A stretch of DNA of 64,000 bases from Dryocola sp032051265 (GCA_032051265.1 DAMBYU010000005.1:248001-312000), one strand, 5' to 3'. Counted from the first letter of the stretch, positions 34,222 to 42,590 are shown. Program-made: numbers and translations. Notes: generated from the sequence alone by a model not told the origin.

Positions 34222-34914
34222 TTATCGAATCATCCTGGTGATCATATCTGCTATGGCAACATCCGATGCCTGCTGTGCCTGAAGCGCACCAGTGCGCTCA
34301 AACAATGGCTCTATCAGGAAGTACATCATTTCCAGTTCCTGAGCGTATAGTGAGGCGTAATAGGCCGGATAGATAAAATGAAGTCGATTGGCGCTATCTG
34401 CTGCCTTCTGGACGATGCCATACAGGCCAGCGACCGTCACCACCGTGCCAGCCGCACGTCCCGCTAAAATACTCATATCAAGTTTAAGATTCATGCCGAT
34501 AGCGACGGATGTAGCGGTAGCTAAAATGAATCCTGCTTTGGTTAAAGAACTGGCGGCAATGTGAACGTTAACGGCCATAAGCAATTGCTTAATGTGCTCC
34601 AACTGCTGCGTTGTTTTATATTTTAGTAATTCCTCAAAGTAGATTTTGAACATGTCATAGACCACATCTCCGTGCCGAAGAAGTCGATAAACACCATTCC
34701 TGAATCTAATATCTTCTATTTTCTGCTGCCGGCAGACGTCCTGGTATTCATCAGTAAAGCAGGATGTGTAATACAGCGCGCGTTTAGCTCCCGCCCCTAT
34801 TGTTTCGATCTGATTTGATACCGCCTTTCCGACGCCCGTTAAAGCGCGGTCGAGCTTTAACGCGAGGATTTTATTGGACTGTAAATAACTGATGACTTCA
34901 CTGTTGTAGTACAT
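34222..34914 (-). CDS. Candidate Hcp-dependent type VI effector (unknown family)
   Basis: 230-residue protein without a signal peptide. The N-terminal half is polar and helical (for example YYTSCFTDEYQDVCRQQKIE); the centre has two amphipathic to hydrophobic stretches, LTKAGFILATATSVAIGMNL (about 136-155) and LAGRAAGTVVTVAGLYGIVQ (about 162-181), that could insert in a membrane. It heads a unit followed by two small membrane proteins and hcp. Size, lack of a signal, and context resemble small Hcp-delivered pore formers such as Serratia Ssp6 (with its membrane immunity Sip6), but I cannot confirm homology. Function is inference; the gene itself is well supported by length and start. Confidence 0.65.
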   Translation of the reverse strand: MYYNSEVISYLQSNKILALKLDRALTGVGKAVSNQIETIGAGAKRALYYTSCFTDEYQDVCRQQKIEDIRFRNGVYRLLRHGDVVYDMFKIYFEELLKYKTTQQLEHIKQLLMAVNVHIAASSLTKAGFILATATSVAIGMNLKLDMSILAGRAAGTVVTVAGLYGIVQKAADSANRLHFIYPAYYASLYAQELEMMYFLIEPLFERTGALQAQQASDVAIADMITRMIR

Positions 34915-35202
34915 AGCCGCTTCTTGCTAATTTTAATTAAGTCCGGGTGGAAGTGTAAGCGTTTTATATTGGCGAGTAAATAAGCAATCAGAGATGCGTT
35001 TGGGATGGAGGTTTGCCGAGCGGCCAAAATAAATGAAGCGCGCCGGTCCTTGTACGGCAGAAGAATTGTTTAATCAGTGGCGATATATCACCTGGAGAAT
35101 ATTCTGATTTTCTCTGTCACCAATATTCTCGCTGTTATTTTTCAGAATTATCCGCCCACACAGAATATGGCGGGCGGCACCATAGCCTTCAAAATAGATC
35201 AA
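34915..35202. other. Spacer between effector unit and cheV
   Basis: 288 bases. AT-rich sequence at 34920-34990 probably holds the promoter of the leftward effector-hcp unit. Near cheV, arms CCGCCC (35152-35157) and GGGCGG (35172-35177) around a 14-base loop could terminate cheV transcription. No gene seen. Confidence 0.4.
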
Positions 35203-36168
35203 TTAAAGCGCAGCATCCTCCAGCGCCTTATGAATCACCATTGAAAGCTCTTTGACGTCAAACTTCGCTACGTAGCCGTTCGCACCTACTTTGCGCACGT
35301 GATCTTCGTTGGCGCTGCCCGACAAAGAGGAGTGAATCACCACCGGGATCTTTTTTAACGTCGCGTCGCTTTTAATATTACGCGTCAGGGTAAAACCATC
35401 CATTTCCGGCATTTCAATATCGGTTAACACCATACCGATGCGATCGGTGATGGGCTGGTCTGCGGCTTTGGCTTCTGCAGCGATGACTTTGATTTTCTCC
35501 CAGGCCTCAAGCCCTGTCGAATGCATGATCGCCGGGATACCCATACCTTTCAGGCCTTGTTCCAGCATCAGGCGGGCGACTTTTGAATCTTCCGCAACAA
35601 TCGCTACCGCACCCGGTTTCAGGGTATAGGTCTTCTCTTCGATGGCGGTGACATCTACATCGCGCCCGGCAGGGATAATGTCGTAGAGGATCTGCTCAAC
35701 GTCGAGCACCAGCGCCAGCTCATCTTTATATTCGTCGTTGTCCAGCGAGGCGATGCTGGTAATGTTACGGCTGTTGACTCCCGCTTCGGCAGCGTGAACC
35801 TGGCTCCAGTCCAGACGAATAATGTTTTCTACCGACTCCACCGCAAAAGCCTGCGTGCTGCGGGCATATTCGGTTATCAATAAAAGATTCAGGCCCGTCT
35901 CAGGGGTGCAGCCGGTCACCGCTGGCAGGTCGATGACCGGAATAATCTGGTCACGAATATTCGCCATGCCCAACAGCGGGGATTCCATGCCAGCCGCACG
36001 ATTGATTTTCGGCATCGGCACGATTTCACGCAGCTTAAAGACGTTAATGCCATACAGCTCAGACTTATCGGCGTGCTGCCCTTTCCCTAACCGGAACAAC
36101 AACAGTTCAAGCTTGTTGGACAACGCGAGGTTAGACCTCTCATCGATATCTTTTTGAAAACTATCCAT
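35203..36168 (-). CDS. cheV: Chemotaxis coupling protein CheV
   Basis: Cytoplasmic chemotaxis adaptor, 321 residues: an N-terminal CheW-like domain (about 15-165, with FRLG, YGINVFKLREIV and GMANIRDQIIPVIDL) fused to a receiver domain (about 185-315). The receiver has the acidic pair at 193-194 (AEDSKVAR), phospho-acceptor Asp250 (LTDIEMPEMDGF) and the conserved K-F-D motif near the end. It couples chemoreceptors to CheA and its receiver may aid adaptation. E. coli K-12 lacks cheV; Salmonella has it. A sigma-28 promoter lies upstream. Confidence 0.96.
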   Translation of the reverse strand: MDSFQKDIDERSNLALSNKLELLLFRLGKGQHADKSELYGINVFKLREIVPMPKINRAAGMESPLLGMANIRDQIIPVIDLPAVTGCTPETGLNLLLITEYARSTQAFAVESVENIIRLDWSQVHAAEAGVNSRNITSIASLDNDEYKDELALVLDVEQILYDIIPAGRDVDVTAIEEKTYTLKPGAVAIVAEDSKVARLMLEQGLKGMGIPAIMHSTGLEAWEKIKVIAAEAKAADQPITDRIGMVLTDIEMPEMDGFTLTRNIKSDATLKKIPVVIHSSLSGSANEDHVRKVGANGYVAKFDVKELSMVIHKALEDAAL

Positions 36169-36228
36169 TTTAACCTCGAATGATAACCCGGCGGGTTATG
36201 TCGCCCCTTTATGGGTGCCTTGTATAAG

Positions 36229-36255
36229 TTATCGGCAGAACGAGAAAAAAATAGA
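36229..36255 (-). promoter_or_regulatory. Sigma-28 (FliA) promoter of cheV
   Basis: On the minus strand a perfect sigma-28 -10 box GCCGATAA (36229-36236) lies 11 bases downstream of TCTATTTT (36248-36255), which matches the -35 consensus TAAAGTTT at five of eight positions. About 60 bases upstream of the cheV start. This fits late flagellar class expression. Between it and the gene is a palindrome ATAACCCG-G-CGGGTTAT at 36183-36199 of unknown role. Confidence 0.75.
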
Positions 36256-36306
36256 GTCGGATTGGCTAAATGTTTTAAATCAGATGGAATGCTCCCGGTC
36301 AGACGC

Positions 36307-36888
36307 TCAGGCAATTCGTAGCGCTTGCTGTGGAATTTCCAGCTTGTCCCCTAGCCATTTCAGCAAACTTTGTCTATCCAGCGGATTGCTCTGATCTACG
36401 GTATAAACGGGTCCCAGCGCCATGGGCTGCGCGCTGTCTGCAAGTCTCAGCAGTTCCGGCAGATACTCTTCACCGGGATGGCCGGGCCGTCGCATATCAA
36501 GCCGTTGCGCATAGCGTGCTGCCGCAAGATGGCCCGGGATCCGGTTCCAGACTTCCAGCGCCATCGAGACGCCCGCCTGTTCCAGATAGTGCTCAAGCGC
36601 TGCTTTTGGCTGGAAGCCAAACCAGGCATCGATAAGAAATACGCACTGGGCCGGGCTGTCTGCCACTATTGACCAAATCACCTCGTAAGCAGCGCAGCCC
36701 AGACGGCGGTTAAACGGCCTGTCTATTTCATCGAACTGCGCCATAAAAGGTTCTTTGATACCGTCGATTGTCAGCACCGGCAGCGCAAAATGTTCGGACA
36801 AAAGGTGGGCGACGGTGCTTTTACCTGAGGCCGGGACGCCGTTCACAAGTACCACTTTCTTCCCCTGTGTTCGCGAAGTCTTGCTCAT
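36307..36888 (-). CDS. P-loop kinase-like protein of the PTS operon
   Basis: 193-residue cytoplasmic ATP-binding protein. Walker A GVPASGKST at residues 17-25 and a following TIDGIKEPFM give the look of small-molecule kinases of the AAA_33/zeta-toxin-like P-loop group. It overlaps the EIIA gene by four bases and is the last gene of the leftward PTS operon, so it is probably a sugar- or intermediate-phosphorylating or accessory enzyme. Substrate cannot be told. No homologue in the E. coli gat, aga or ula operons that I know of. Confidence 0.75.
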   Translation of the reverse strand: MSKTSRTQGKKVVLVNGVPASGKSTVAHLLSEHFALPVLTIDGIKEPFMAQFDEIDRPFNRRLGCAAYEVIWSIVADSPAQCVFLIDAWFGFQPKAALEHYLEQAGVSMALEVWNRIPGHLAAARYAQRLDMRRPGHPGEEYLPELLRLADSAQPMALGPVYTVDQSNPLDRQSLLKWLGDKLEIPQQALRIA

Positions 36889-37322
36889 AATATTGCGATC
36901 ACCTCTTCCTTATCTTTTGCCAGGCGCAGCTTCGCCATGACGTCATCATCACCCAACAAATTCACAATGGCGCGAATGCCCTCTTCGATGTGGCCGTTGC
37001 TGTCCCTTGCTGCAAACATAATAACAATATCGGCCTTGTCGCTATCGGCAAACGCAATCGGCTTATCAAGCAAGACCAGGCTAAAGCAATTTTTAATTAC
37101 GCCGCATTCCGGGCGGGCATGGGGCATGGCGATGCCCTCTTCAAAAACGTAATATGCGCCATGCTCCAGAGTATTATTAATCACTGCCTGCTGATAGGAG
37201 GGCAGAATATAGCCATTATCAACCAGCGGCTGAGCCGCCAGTTGAATCACCTTTTGCCAGTCCGTTTCGCGCACGCCGACCTGAATCGCCTGTGCTTCAA
37301 TTAATAACCCTTTAATGGCCAT
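36885..37322 (-). CDS. PTS EIIA component (UlaC/fructose-type EIIA domain)
   Basis: 145-residue PTS_EIIA type-2 domain protein; the phospho-accepting His is predicted at 68 in the motif GIAMPHARPE, and EHGAYYVFEEG before it is like UlaC. It passes phosphate from HPr to EIIB. Overlaps the P-loop kinase gene and follows a small gene by nine bases. With the EIIB and EIIC of this operon it forms a full permease of the SgaTBA/UlaABC class. Confidence 0.9.
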   Translation of the reverse strand: MAIKGLLIEAQAIQVGVRETDWQKVIQLAAQPLVDNGYILPSYQQAVINNTLEHGAYYVFEEGIAMPHARPECGVIKNCFSLVLLDKPIAFADSDKADIVIMFAARDSNGHIEEGIRAIVNLLGDDDVMAKLRLAKDKEEVIAIL

Positions 37323-37331
37323 AATGGCTCC

Positions 37332-37601
37332 TTAAATAGTCCTGCGGATAGTATTTCGCAATTCATCAATTTTTATAAATAAGGCATCGATATGTTGACG
37401 GTGCGTTTTACTCTTCGCAAAAACCTGTAACGCCTGGTTATAGCGCAACATTAAAGCTTTCTGTGTTTCGCCATTATGGGGATTGTCCGTTAGTGTATTT
37501 TCCAGCGCCGTTAATTCAGCAGCAAGCTGTTCGGCCTGATTATCATATTGCGCCGTATCTGAATGATCGTTGTGGAAAAACCTTTTTAAAGATCCAAACA
37601 T
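37332..37601 (-). CDS. Small protein of the PTS operon, unknown
   Basis: 89-residue, charged, all-helical looking protein (NQAEQLAAELTALENTLTDN, MLRYNQALQVFAKSKTHRQH, FIKIDELRNTI). I do not recognise a family. Its place between the aldolase and EIIA genes, with short gaps on both sides and in the same direction, supports co-expression. No membrane segment, Cys or obvious catalytic motif. It might be an assembly or regulatory subunit; that is a guess. Confidence 0.7.
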   Translation of the reverse strand: MFGSLKRFFHNDHSDTAQYDNQAEQLAAELTALENTLTDNPHNGETQKALMLRYNQALQVFAKSKTHRQHIDALFIKIDELRNTIRRTI

Positions 37602-37670
37602 AACTGTCTCCCGCCCCGACGATTGCCACGCAACCAGGGTTACATTAAAGAGTAAAGGATAACGCTGCGG

Positions 37671-38513
37671 TTATTTAAATAATGCGATCTTTTCGATTAA
37701 TACAGCAGCTACCGCATCATTTGCCGGAATCAAAAATTTACGCACGCTGTCGTTCACTTTGCCTTTCCCGAAAGTTTCTTTGCAATGCCCGACCCACTGC
37801 ACGTTCATTTCGGTGCCGACGTTCACCTTGTCGATACCTCCCGCTACGGCGCGACGCATATCTTCATCGCTAACCCCCGTACCGCCATGCAGCACCAGTG
37901 GGGTTTTAGTGACTTCGCTGATATCCGCCAGGCGCTGATGCTGGATTTGCGCTTTTCCGGTATACAGGCCGTGTACCGTACCCACAGAGACCGCCAGCAT
38001 GTCCACACCGGTTTCATCCACAAAGCGTTTGGCATCTTCCGTGGTAGTAAAGCAGATGTCCTCCATCGCCACCGCTTTGCCATCTTCCGAACCGCCAATC
38101 GCACCCAGTTCTGCCTCTACGGAAATATTTCGCGGGCGGGCAATATCAATCACCTTGCGGGTATTGGCGATGTTCTCGTCCATATCCAGATGCGAACCGT
38201 CATACATTACTGAACTAAACCCGGCGTCAATCGCCGTTTTAATTGATTCAATGTCCGAGCAGTGATCCAGATGTAAACAGGTCGGAACCTGCTGGCTTTC
38301 GGATAAAGAACGAATGGAATCCGCCAGCAAACGATAACCCAGATATTCCGCCGTCCCGGTTGAAATCTGGATCATTAATGGGCTGTTAGTAGCTTTAGCG
38401 GCTTTAAAATAAGCGGGCAACATCTCAAGGCAATGTAAATTAAAAGAGCCCACCGCTTTAAAATTGCGTTCTTTTGCTACCTGCAATAACGTCGGGAAGT
38501 TATAGAGACTCAT
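37671..38513 (-). CDS. Class II ketose-bisphosphate aldolase
   Basis: 280-residue zinc aldolase of the FbaA/KbaY/GatY family. Start 38513 (MSLYNFPTLLQVAKERNFKA) is chosen; the longer frame would begin inside the EIIC gene. Catalytic Asp83 and zinc ligand His84 lie in TCLHLDHCSDIES, the second zinc region in VSVGTVHGLYTG, and the phosphate-binding HGGTGVSDE and DKVNVGTEM follow. It would cleave a ketose 1,6-bisphosphate into dihydroxyacetone phosphate and an aldehyde. Overlaps the EIIC stop by 14 bases. Exact substrate unknown. Confidence 0.92.
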   Translation of the reverse strand: MSLYNFPTLLQVAKERNFKAVGSFNLHCLEMLPAYFKAAKATNSPLMIQISTGTAEYLGYRLLADSIRSLSESQQVPTCLHLDHCSDIESIKTAIDAGFSSVMYDGSHLDMDENIANTRKVIDIARPRNISVEAELGAIGGSEDGKAVAMEDICFTTTEDAKRFVDETGVDMLAVSVGTVHGLYTGKAQIQHQRLADISEVTKTPLVLHGGTGVSDEDMRRAVAGGIDKVNVGTEMNVQWVGHCKETFGKGKVNDSVRKFLIPANDAVAAVLIEKIALFK

Positions 38514-39867
38514 GTACTTTTTCCTCTTGAGGTTTGGTTGATTTGCCATTTACGAACCAGGCGATAAGCGCCACGAACAGGATGAATACGCCGACAAATG
38601 TCCAGTTATTCTGGAAGACGTGCCCCAAAATCAGACCGCTGCTGATCACATCGGAATCGCTAAAGGTCACGCCTGTAAAGCCATAGCTCTCCAGCATTGG
38701 CACCAGGATAGCGGGCAGGAAGGTAATAAACAGGCCATGTACCACGCCGCCGATAATCGCGCCGCGTCTACCGCCCATTGCGTTTCCGAAAATTCCTGCG
38801 GTGCCGCCGGCAAAGAAGTTGGTTAGCAAACCGGGCAGGATCATCGCAAGGCCAAACATCGGGAAGACAATCATGCCGATGATGGAACCTGCGGTAGTGG
38901 CAAGGAAGCCAACAATTACGGCATTCGGGGCATACGGGAAGAGCACCGGACAGTCCAGGGCTGGTTTAGCGTCTGGTACAATGCGCATCGCAATGCCGCG
39001 GAAGGCGGGCACCAGTTCATTAAGCAGCAAACGCACGCCGCTATAGAGCACGAACACCCCGGCGACAAACTGAATAGCCTGCATAAAGGCAAACATCAGG
39101 TAGTTCACGCCGTTGGCATACTGCCCTATGTATTCCGGGCCTGCTGCCAGCGCCGGGATTAAGTACATCGGGATCATCACCACGGCCATGGAAAGGTAGG
39201 TGTCCTGCAGGAACTTAAAGTTATCCGGTAAGACCAGATCTTCGGTGGACTTCGAACCTTTACCCACTACCTTCGCCACTGCCGCCTGCACCAGATAGCC
39301 GATGGTACAAAAGTGGCCCAGCGCAACATCATCGGAACCGGTAATGCGGCGTACCACGGGCTGAGCAAGGGCAGGCATCAGCACCGCCATAATTCCACCA
39401 AAAATCCCGCCGGTCAGAATCAATGGCAGCCCGGTAAGCCCGGCTTTATAGCCGATAACCGCGCCAATGGTCGCCATCCACAGCAAAGCCTGCCCGGTAA
39501 GGAAGATGTATTTAAACGGCGTAATGCGGGCGATGATGATATTGACGATAAATATCACCATCAAGGTAAGCGCCACTTCGGAGCCCAGCTCACGGTTTGC
39601 CAGCCCCGCAATTGCCGCCACATCGGTGATGTAGCCCTTCATGCCGAAGCCGTGGGTGAAGATGTCATTCAGGAAGGTGAGCGTATCAACAATAATATTG
39701 ATCCCCGCCATCATGATTAAAAAGCCCAGCAGCGTTTTAAAGGTGCCCTCCGCAACTTTGCCTTTCGATTTTTTTTGCAGTAAAAGACCGAGCATGGCGA
39801 TAAAGGCAATCAGTATTGATGCCTGTCCCAGCAGGTCTTTAACAATAAAGTTAATGATGCTATTCAT
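38500..39867 (-). CDS. PTS EIIC component, UlaA/SgaT family
   Basis: 455-residue permease with about 11 hydrophobic segments. It resembles UlaA (L-ascorbate EIIC): GTFKTLLGFLIMMAGINII, LYSGVRLLLNELVPAFRGIA and the pair ALDCPVLFPYAPNAVIVGFL are characteristic. Its exported family members move L-ascorbate or unknown sugars. Starts inside the end of the EIIB gene (8-base overlap). In the company of phosphofructokinase-like and aldolase genes rather than ulaDEF, so ascorbate is not the likely substrate. Confidence 0.92.
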   Translation of the reverse strand: MNSIINFIVKDLLGQASILIAFIAMLGLLLQKKSKGKVAEGTFKTLLGFLIMMAGINIIVDTLTFLNDIFTHGFGMKGYITDVAAIAGLANRELGSEVALTLMVIFIVNIIIARITPFKYIFLTGQALLWMATIGAVIGYKAGLTGLPLILTGGIFGGIMAVLMPALAQPVVRRITGSDDVALGHFCTIGYLVQAAVAKVVGKGSKSTEDLVLPDNFKFLQDTYLSMAVVMIPMYLIPALAAGPEYIGQYANGVNYLMFAFMQAIQFVAGVFVLYSGVRLLLNELVPAFRGIAMRIVPDAKPALDCPVLFPYAPNAVIVGFLATTAGSIIGMIVFPMFGLAMILPGLLTNFFAGGTAGIFGNAMGGRRGAIIGGVVHGLFITFLPAILVPMLESYGFTGVTFSDSDVISSGLILGHVFQNNWTFVGVFILFVALIAWFVNGKSTKPQEEKVHESL

Positions 39868-40174
39868 GGTCGAATACCTTCATATTGCGGGCTTTTAAAA
39901 AGGCGACAATCTTTTGTTCGATTTCGTCTTTATCGGTGAGCTTATGCAGCACAATAACCCGTTTAATTTCTTCTTCGCTGGCATCCGCCGTTAAAATATC
40001 GGCGAAAGTTTTTTGCGTTAAGATAATATCCGATTTAAAGGCACCCGCTTCGGAGACCGTGGTATGGTCTATCTCTGCCGGGATCTCTAATTTTTTAAGC
40101 ACCGCTTTCGCCGTCATTTCAATGGCAAAACTGGAACCTAAACCGCAGCCACATACACAAAGAATTTTAAGCAT
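39860..40174 (-). CDS. PTS EIIB component, UlaB/SgaB family
   Basis: 104-residue EIIB with the phospho-acceptor Cys8 in ILCVCGCGLGSSFAIEM, the lactose/ascorbate-type P-loop. The start at 40174 has TTTGAGGAG upstream and is preferred over an ATG five codons earlier. Overlaps EIIC and follows the phosphofructokinase-like gene by 11 bases. Confidence 0.9.
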   Translation of the reverse strand: MLKILCVCGCGLGSSFAIEMTAKAVLKKLEIPAEIDHTTVSEAGAFKSDIILTQKTFADILTADASEEEIKRVIVLHKLTDKDEIEQKIVAFLKARNMKVFDHE

Positions 40175-40185
40175 TGAAAATCTCC

Positions 40186-41166
40186 TCAAATAATATTGAG
40201 CTGCTTCGCTAATTTATAATGATGCCCTTCGGTGTCGACGAGGCGTTTTTGCATACTGATTAAATCTATAGGGATCGGTTTGTTACTCGAATTAATAATA
40301 ATTGCTTTATTTCTCATGCCGGACTGGATACAACGTACTACTTCGCCTGCCATAATAGCGCCCTGATAGATTTCCTCGCAGGTTGGGTCGCCATTGCGCA
40401 GGCTATAACCAATAATTGACTTACGAATACGCACGCCAATTTTCGGTTCGAGCTGTTTAATCATGGTATCTATCGCCCCCTGAAAACCGGGGGAATACTC
40501 TTTGGTGTAGCCTTCGGAACAAAGGATCACGACGCTGTTTTGCATTTCAAGCCGGGCGCTTATTTTAGCGGCAAACTCGTTTAATCCTTGCTGACATTCA
40601 GGGATCAGCGCAAAGTCAGCGTTACTTTTAATGGCGGATTGCAGGGTCAACTCACCGCAATACCCACCCAGTAATTCCACCATAAATACGCGCCCCGGCA
40701 GCGCACGGCCCGTGTTGCGCAGCTTGGCTACCTCTTTAATAACCTGCTCGCAGGCGGTGGAAAATCCGATGGTGTAGTCGCTGCCATAAACGTCGTTGTC
40801 AATGGTCATCCCCACGCCGAAGCAATTCACACCATATTCACTAAGGTTATGCAGAAACTGTAACGAGCCGTCGCCGCCCGCCATAATAAGCACATCAACA
40901 TGCAGGGTTTTTAGCTGCTTAGCGATAATTTCATATTCACTGCCTGTTAATTTGCGGTTAGTCCGGCCTGAGGACATAACTGGAATAGCGGCGACGGAAA
41001 AATCCACTAAATCGCGCAGGGAAATAGCCTGGTGTTTATTCTGCAATAAGCCCGGAATGCCCCCGTTAAAGAGAACAATTTCTGCCTGAGCCAGTCTGCA
41101 AACCTGAAAAACGAAGTTATTTACTCCGGTGACATCGCCGCCGCTAATTACCATGCCGATTCTCAT
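40186..41166 (-). CDS. 6-phosphofructokinase-family sugar-phosphate kinase
   Basis: 326-residue member of the PfkA family. The N-terminal GMVISGGDVTGVNNFVF, the ATP-type GGDGSLQF, the catalytic TIDNDVYGSDYTIGFSTA (proton-acceptor Asp in T-I-D-N-D) and GRVFMVELLGGYCGELTL are all recognisable. GGDGS, rather than GGDDS, favours ATP over pyrophosphate. The rest differs considerably from PfkA, so it probably phosphorylates another sugar phosphate (for example a tagatose-, psicose- or sorbose-phosphate). First gene of the seven-gene operon; two CRP-like sites lie upstream. Confidence 0.85.
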   Translation of the reverse strand: MRIGMVISGGDVTGVNNFVFQVCRLAQAEIVLFNGGIPGLLQNKHQAISLRDLVDFSVAAIPVMSSGRTNRKLTGSEYEIIAKQLKTLHVDVLIMAGGDGSLQFLHNLSEYGVNCFGVGMTIDNDVYGSDYTIGFSTACEQVIKEVAKLRNTGRALPGRVFMVELLGGYCGELTLQSAIKSNADFALIPECQQGLNEFAAKISARLEMQNSVVILCSEGYTKEYSPGFQGAIDTMIKQLEPKIGVRIRKSIIGYSLRNGDPTCEEIYQGAIMAGEVVRCIQSGMRNKAIIINSSNKPIPIDLISMQKRLVDTEGHHYKLAKQLNII

Positions 41167-41765
41167 GACGCTTGCCTCGTTTACTTTTCCTTGCAGACAT
41201 TTTTCCCTTTAAACAAGCCTTAAATTTGCAAGCGATATCACAAAAATGGGATTAATCAGATACGGAGGATTATTGACAAGGGTATTTCACCAATGAAATT
41301 TGTGATGTATATCACGTATTAACCTTCTATAAATCCTGATAGAAAGAGAAAAAAATATCCTGTATTTCAAGGGATTAATATGAATGGTTAAAAAATAAAA
41401 TTCGCCAGCGTGTTTTGGGGTTTAATGCACAAAATCAGGCTTTCAAAAATGTGACTATTCGCGCATTTTTTGCGGGTAAAGGAGGGATGCGCAATTAATG
41501 CAAGCATTGCTGAGTGGATGAGATCACGCTCCATTCACCTCGTAATGGGTTACCGTGAAGGTTTGCACAAATAGTAAACGCTTTTATGCTCTGGTTAACA
41601 TAGAGGATTAAAAAGAGCCCTGGAATATCTATTATGGAACAACGAGTGGCATCTCTTTCCAGTGATCTGAAGGTGATAATATGACCGGACGGGATGATGC
41701 TTTACCCTATGAAGATACGCCCCAGGCCGGTTAAATATTAGCGCCAGCCTATATCTTTTTGCCCG
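41167..41765. promoter_or_regulatory. Control region of the PTS operon with CRP sites
   Basis: 599-base non-coding stretch between the PTS operon start and the fdhD end. A near-consensus CRP site TGTGATGTATATCACG is at 41301-41316 and a weaker one (TGTGATATCGCTTGCA on the minus strand) at 41227-41242, about 60 bases before the first gene. The rest is AT-rich. Two overlapping mini-frames (41634-41684 and 41681-41734, 16 and 17 codons) lie near fdhD; I see no evidence that they are genes. Confidence 0.6.
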
Positions 41766-42590
41766 CTAGCGTAGCCGCCCCGGATGCGTATAAACAGTCG
41801 CACGACCCGGGCGACTAAAACCTACCAGCGTCAGGTTGCAACGGTGCGCCACTTCAACTGCCAGCGTCGTTGCCGCTGAGACGGCAAACAGGATCTCAAC
41901 GCCGCACTGGGCGGATTTTTGCACCATTTCATAGCTGGCTCGGCTTGAAACTAATGCCGCGCCTTTCTGCCAGCCCTGCCGTGCACGAGCACCCAGCATT
42001 TTATCCAGCGCCACGTGGCGGCCAATGTCTTCTTTGCCGTCCATAATCTCGCCCTGCTCATTTAACCACAGCGCCGCGTGCGTGCAGCCGGTAAGTTCAC
42101 CAATGGGTTGATACTTGCGCATTTGCCCAAGCGCCGCATCCAGAAAATTCAGGTCAAAGGTTTGTCTAAAAGGTAACGGTGAAACCGGACGCCCCACATC
42201 GTTGAGTTGCTCAACGCCGCAAACGCCGCAGCCGGTGCGTCCGGCAAGTGAACGACGGCGCTCTTTTAGCCCCGCAAAGCGACGGCTGGACAGCTCAATT
42301 TGCACTTCCATGCCGTTGCAGGCCAGCACCACATCAATGCCAAAAATATCCGCAGGGGAGCTAATAATCCCTTCAGATAAGGAGAAGCCGATGGCGAAAA
42401 GGTCCAGATTGTCAGGCGTTGCCATCATCACAACGTGGGAAATGCCGTTATAAACCAGCGCGACCGGCACCTCTTCAGCAACCCAGTCCGTTTTGGCCAT
42501 CGCCAGATCGCCACGCTGCCACAGATTGACAGAACGCGAACCCGTGATGCCCGTAACAATTTTTTTGTTATTTTGGTCAGATTTATTCAC
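41766..42590 (-). CDS. fdhD: Formate dehydrogenase sulfurtransferase FdhD
   Basis: Transfers sulfur from IscS to the molybdenum cofactor so that formate dehydrogenases become active. 274 residues (E. coli 277). Cys121 and Cys124 of the essential C-x-x-C lie in GRTGCGVCGVEQLND; DVGRHVALDK-like DIGRHVALDKMLG and SSRASYEMVQKSA are conserved. A GTG at 42590 is the best start; the nearby ATG at 42597 runs into a stop after four codons. Divergent from fdoG, as in E. coli. Confidence 0.95.
   Translation of the reverse strand: MNKSDQNNKKIVTGITGSRSVNLWQRGDLAMAKTDWVAEEVPVALVYNGISHVVMMATPDNLDLFAIGFSLSEGIISSPADIFGIDVVLACNGMEVQIELSSRRFAGLKERRRSLAGRTGCGVCGVEQLNDVGRPVSPLPFRQTFDLNFLDAALGQMRKYQPIGELTGCTHAALWLNEQGEIMDGKEDIGRHVALDKMLGARARQGWQKGAALVSSRASYEMVQKSAQCGVEILFAVSAATTLAVEVAHRCNLTLVGFSRPGRATVYTHPGRLR

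Noticed and set aside
41634..41734. Two overlapping mini-frames (16 and 17 codons) beside fdhD
   Set aside because: Too short to support, no clear ribosome-binding site, no known counterpart; could be a remnant.
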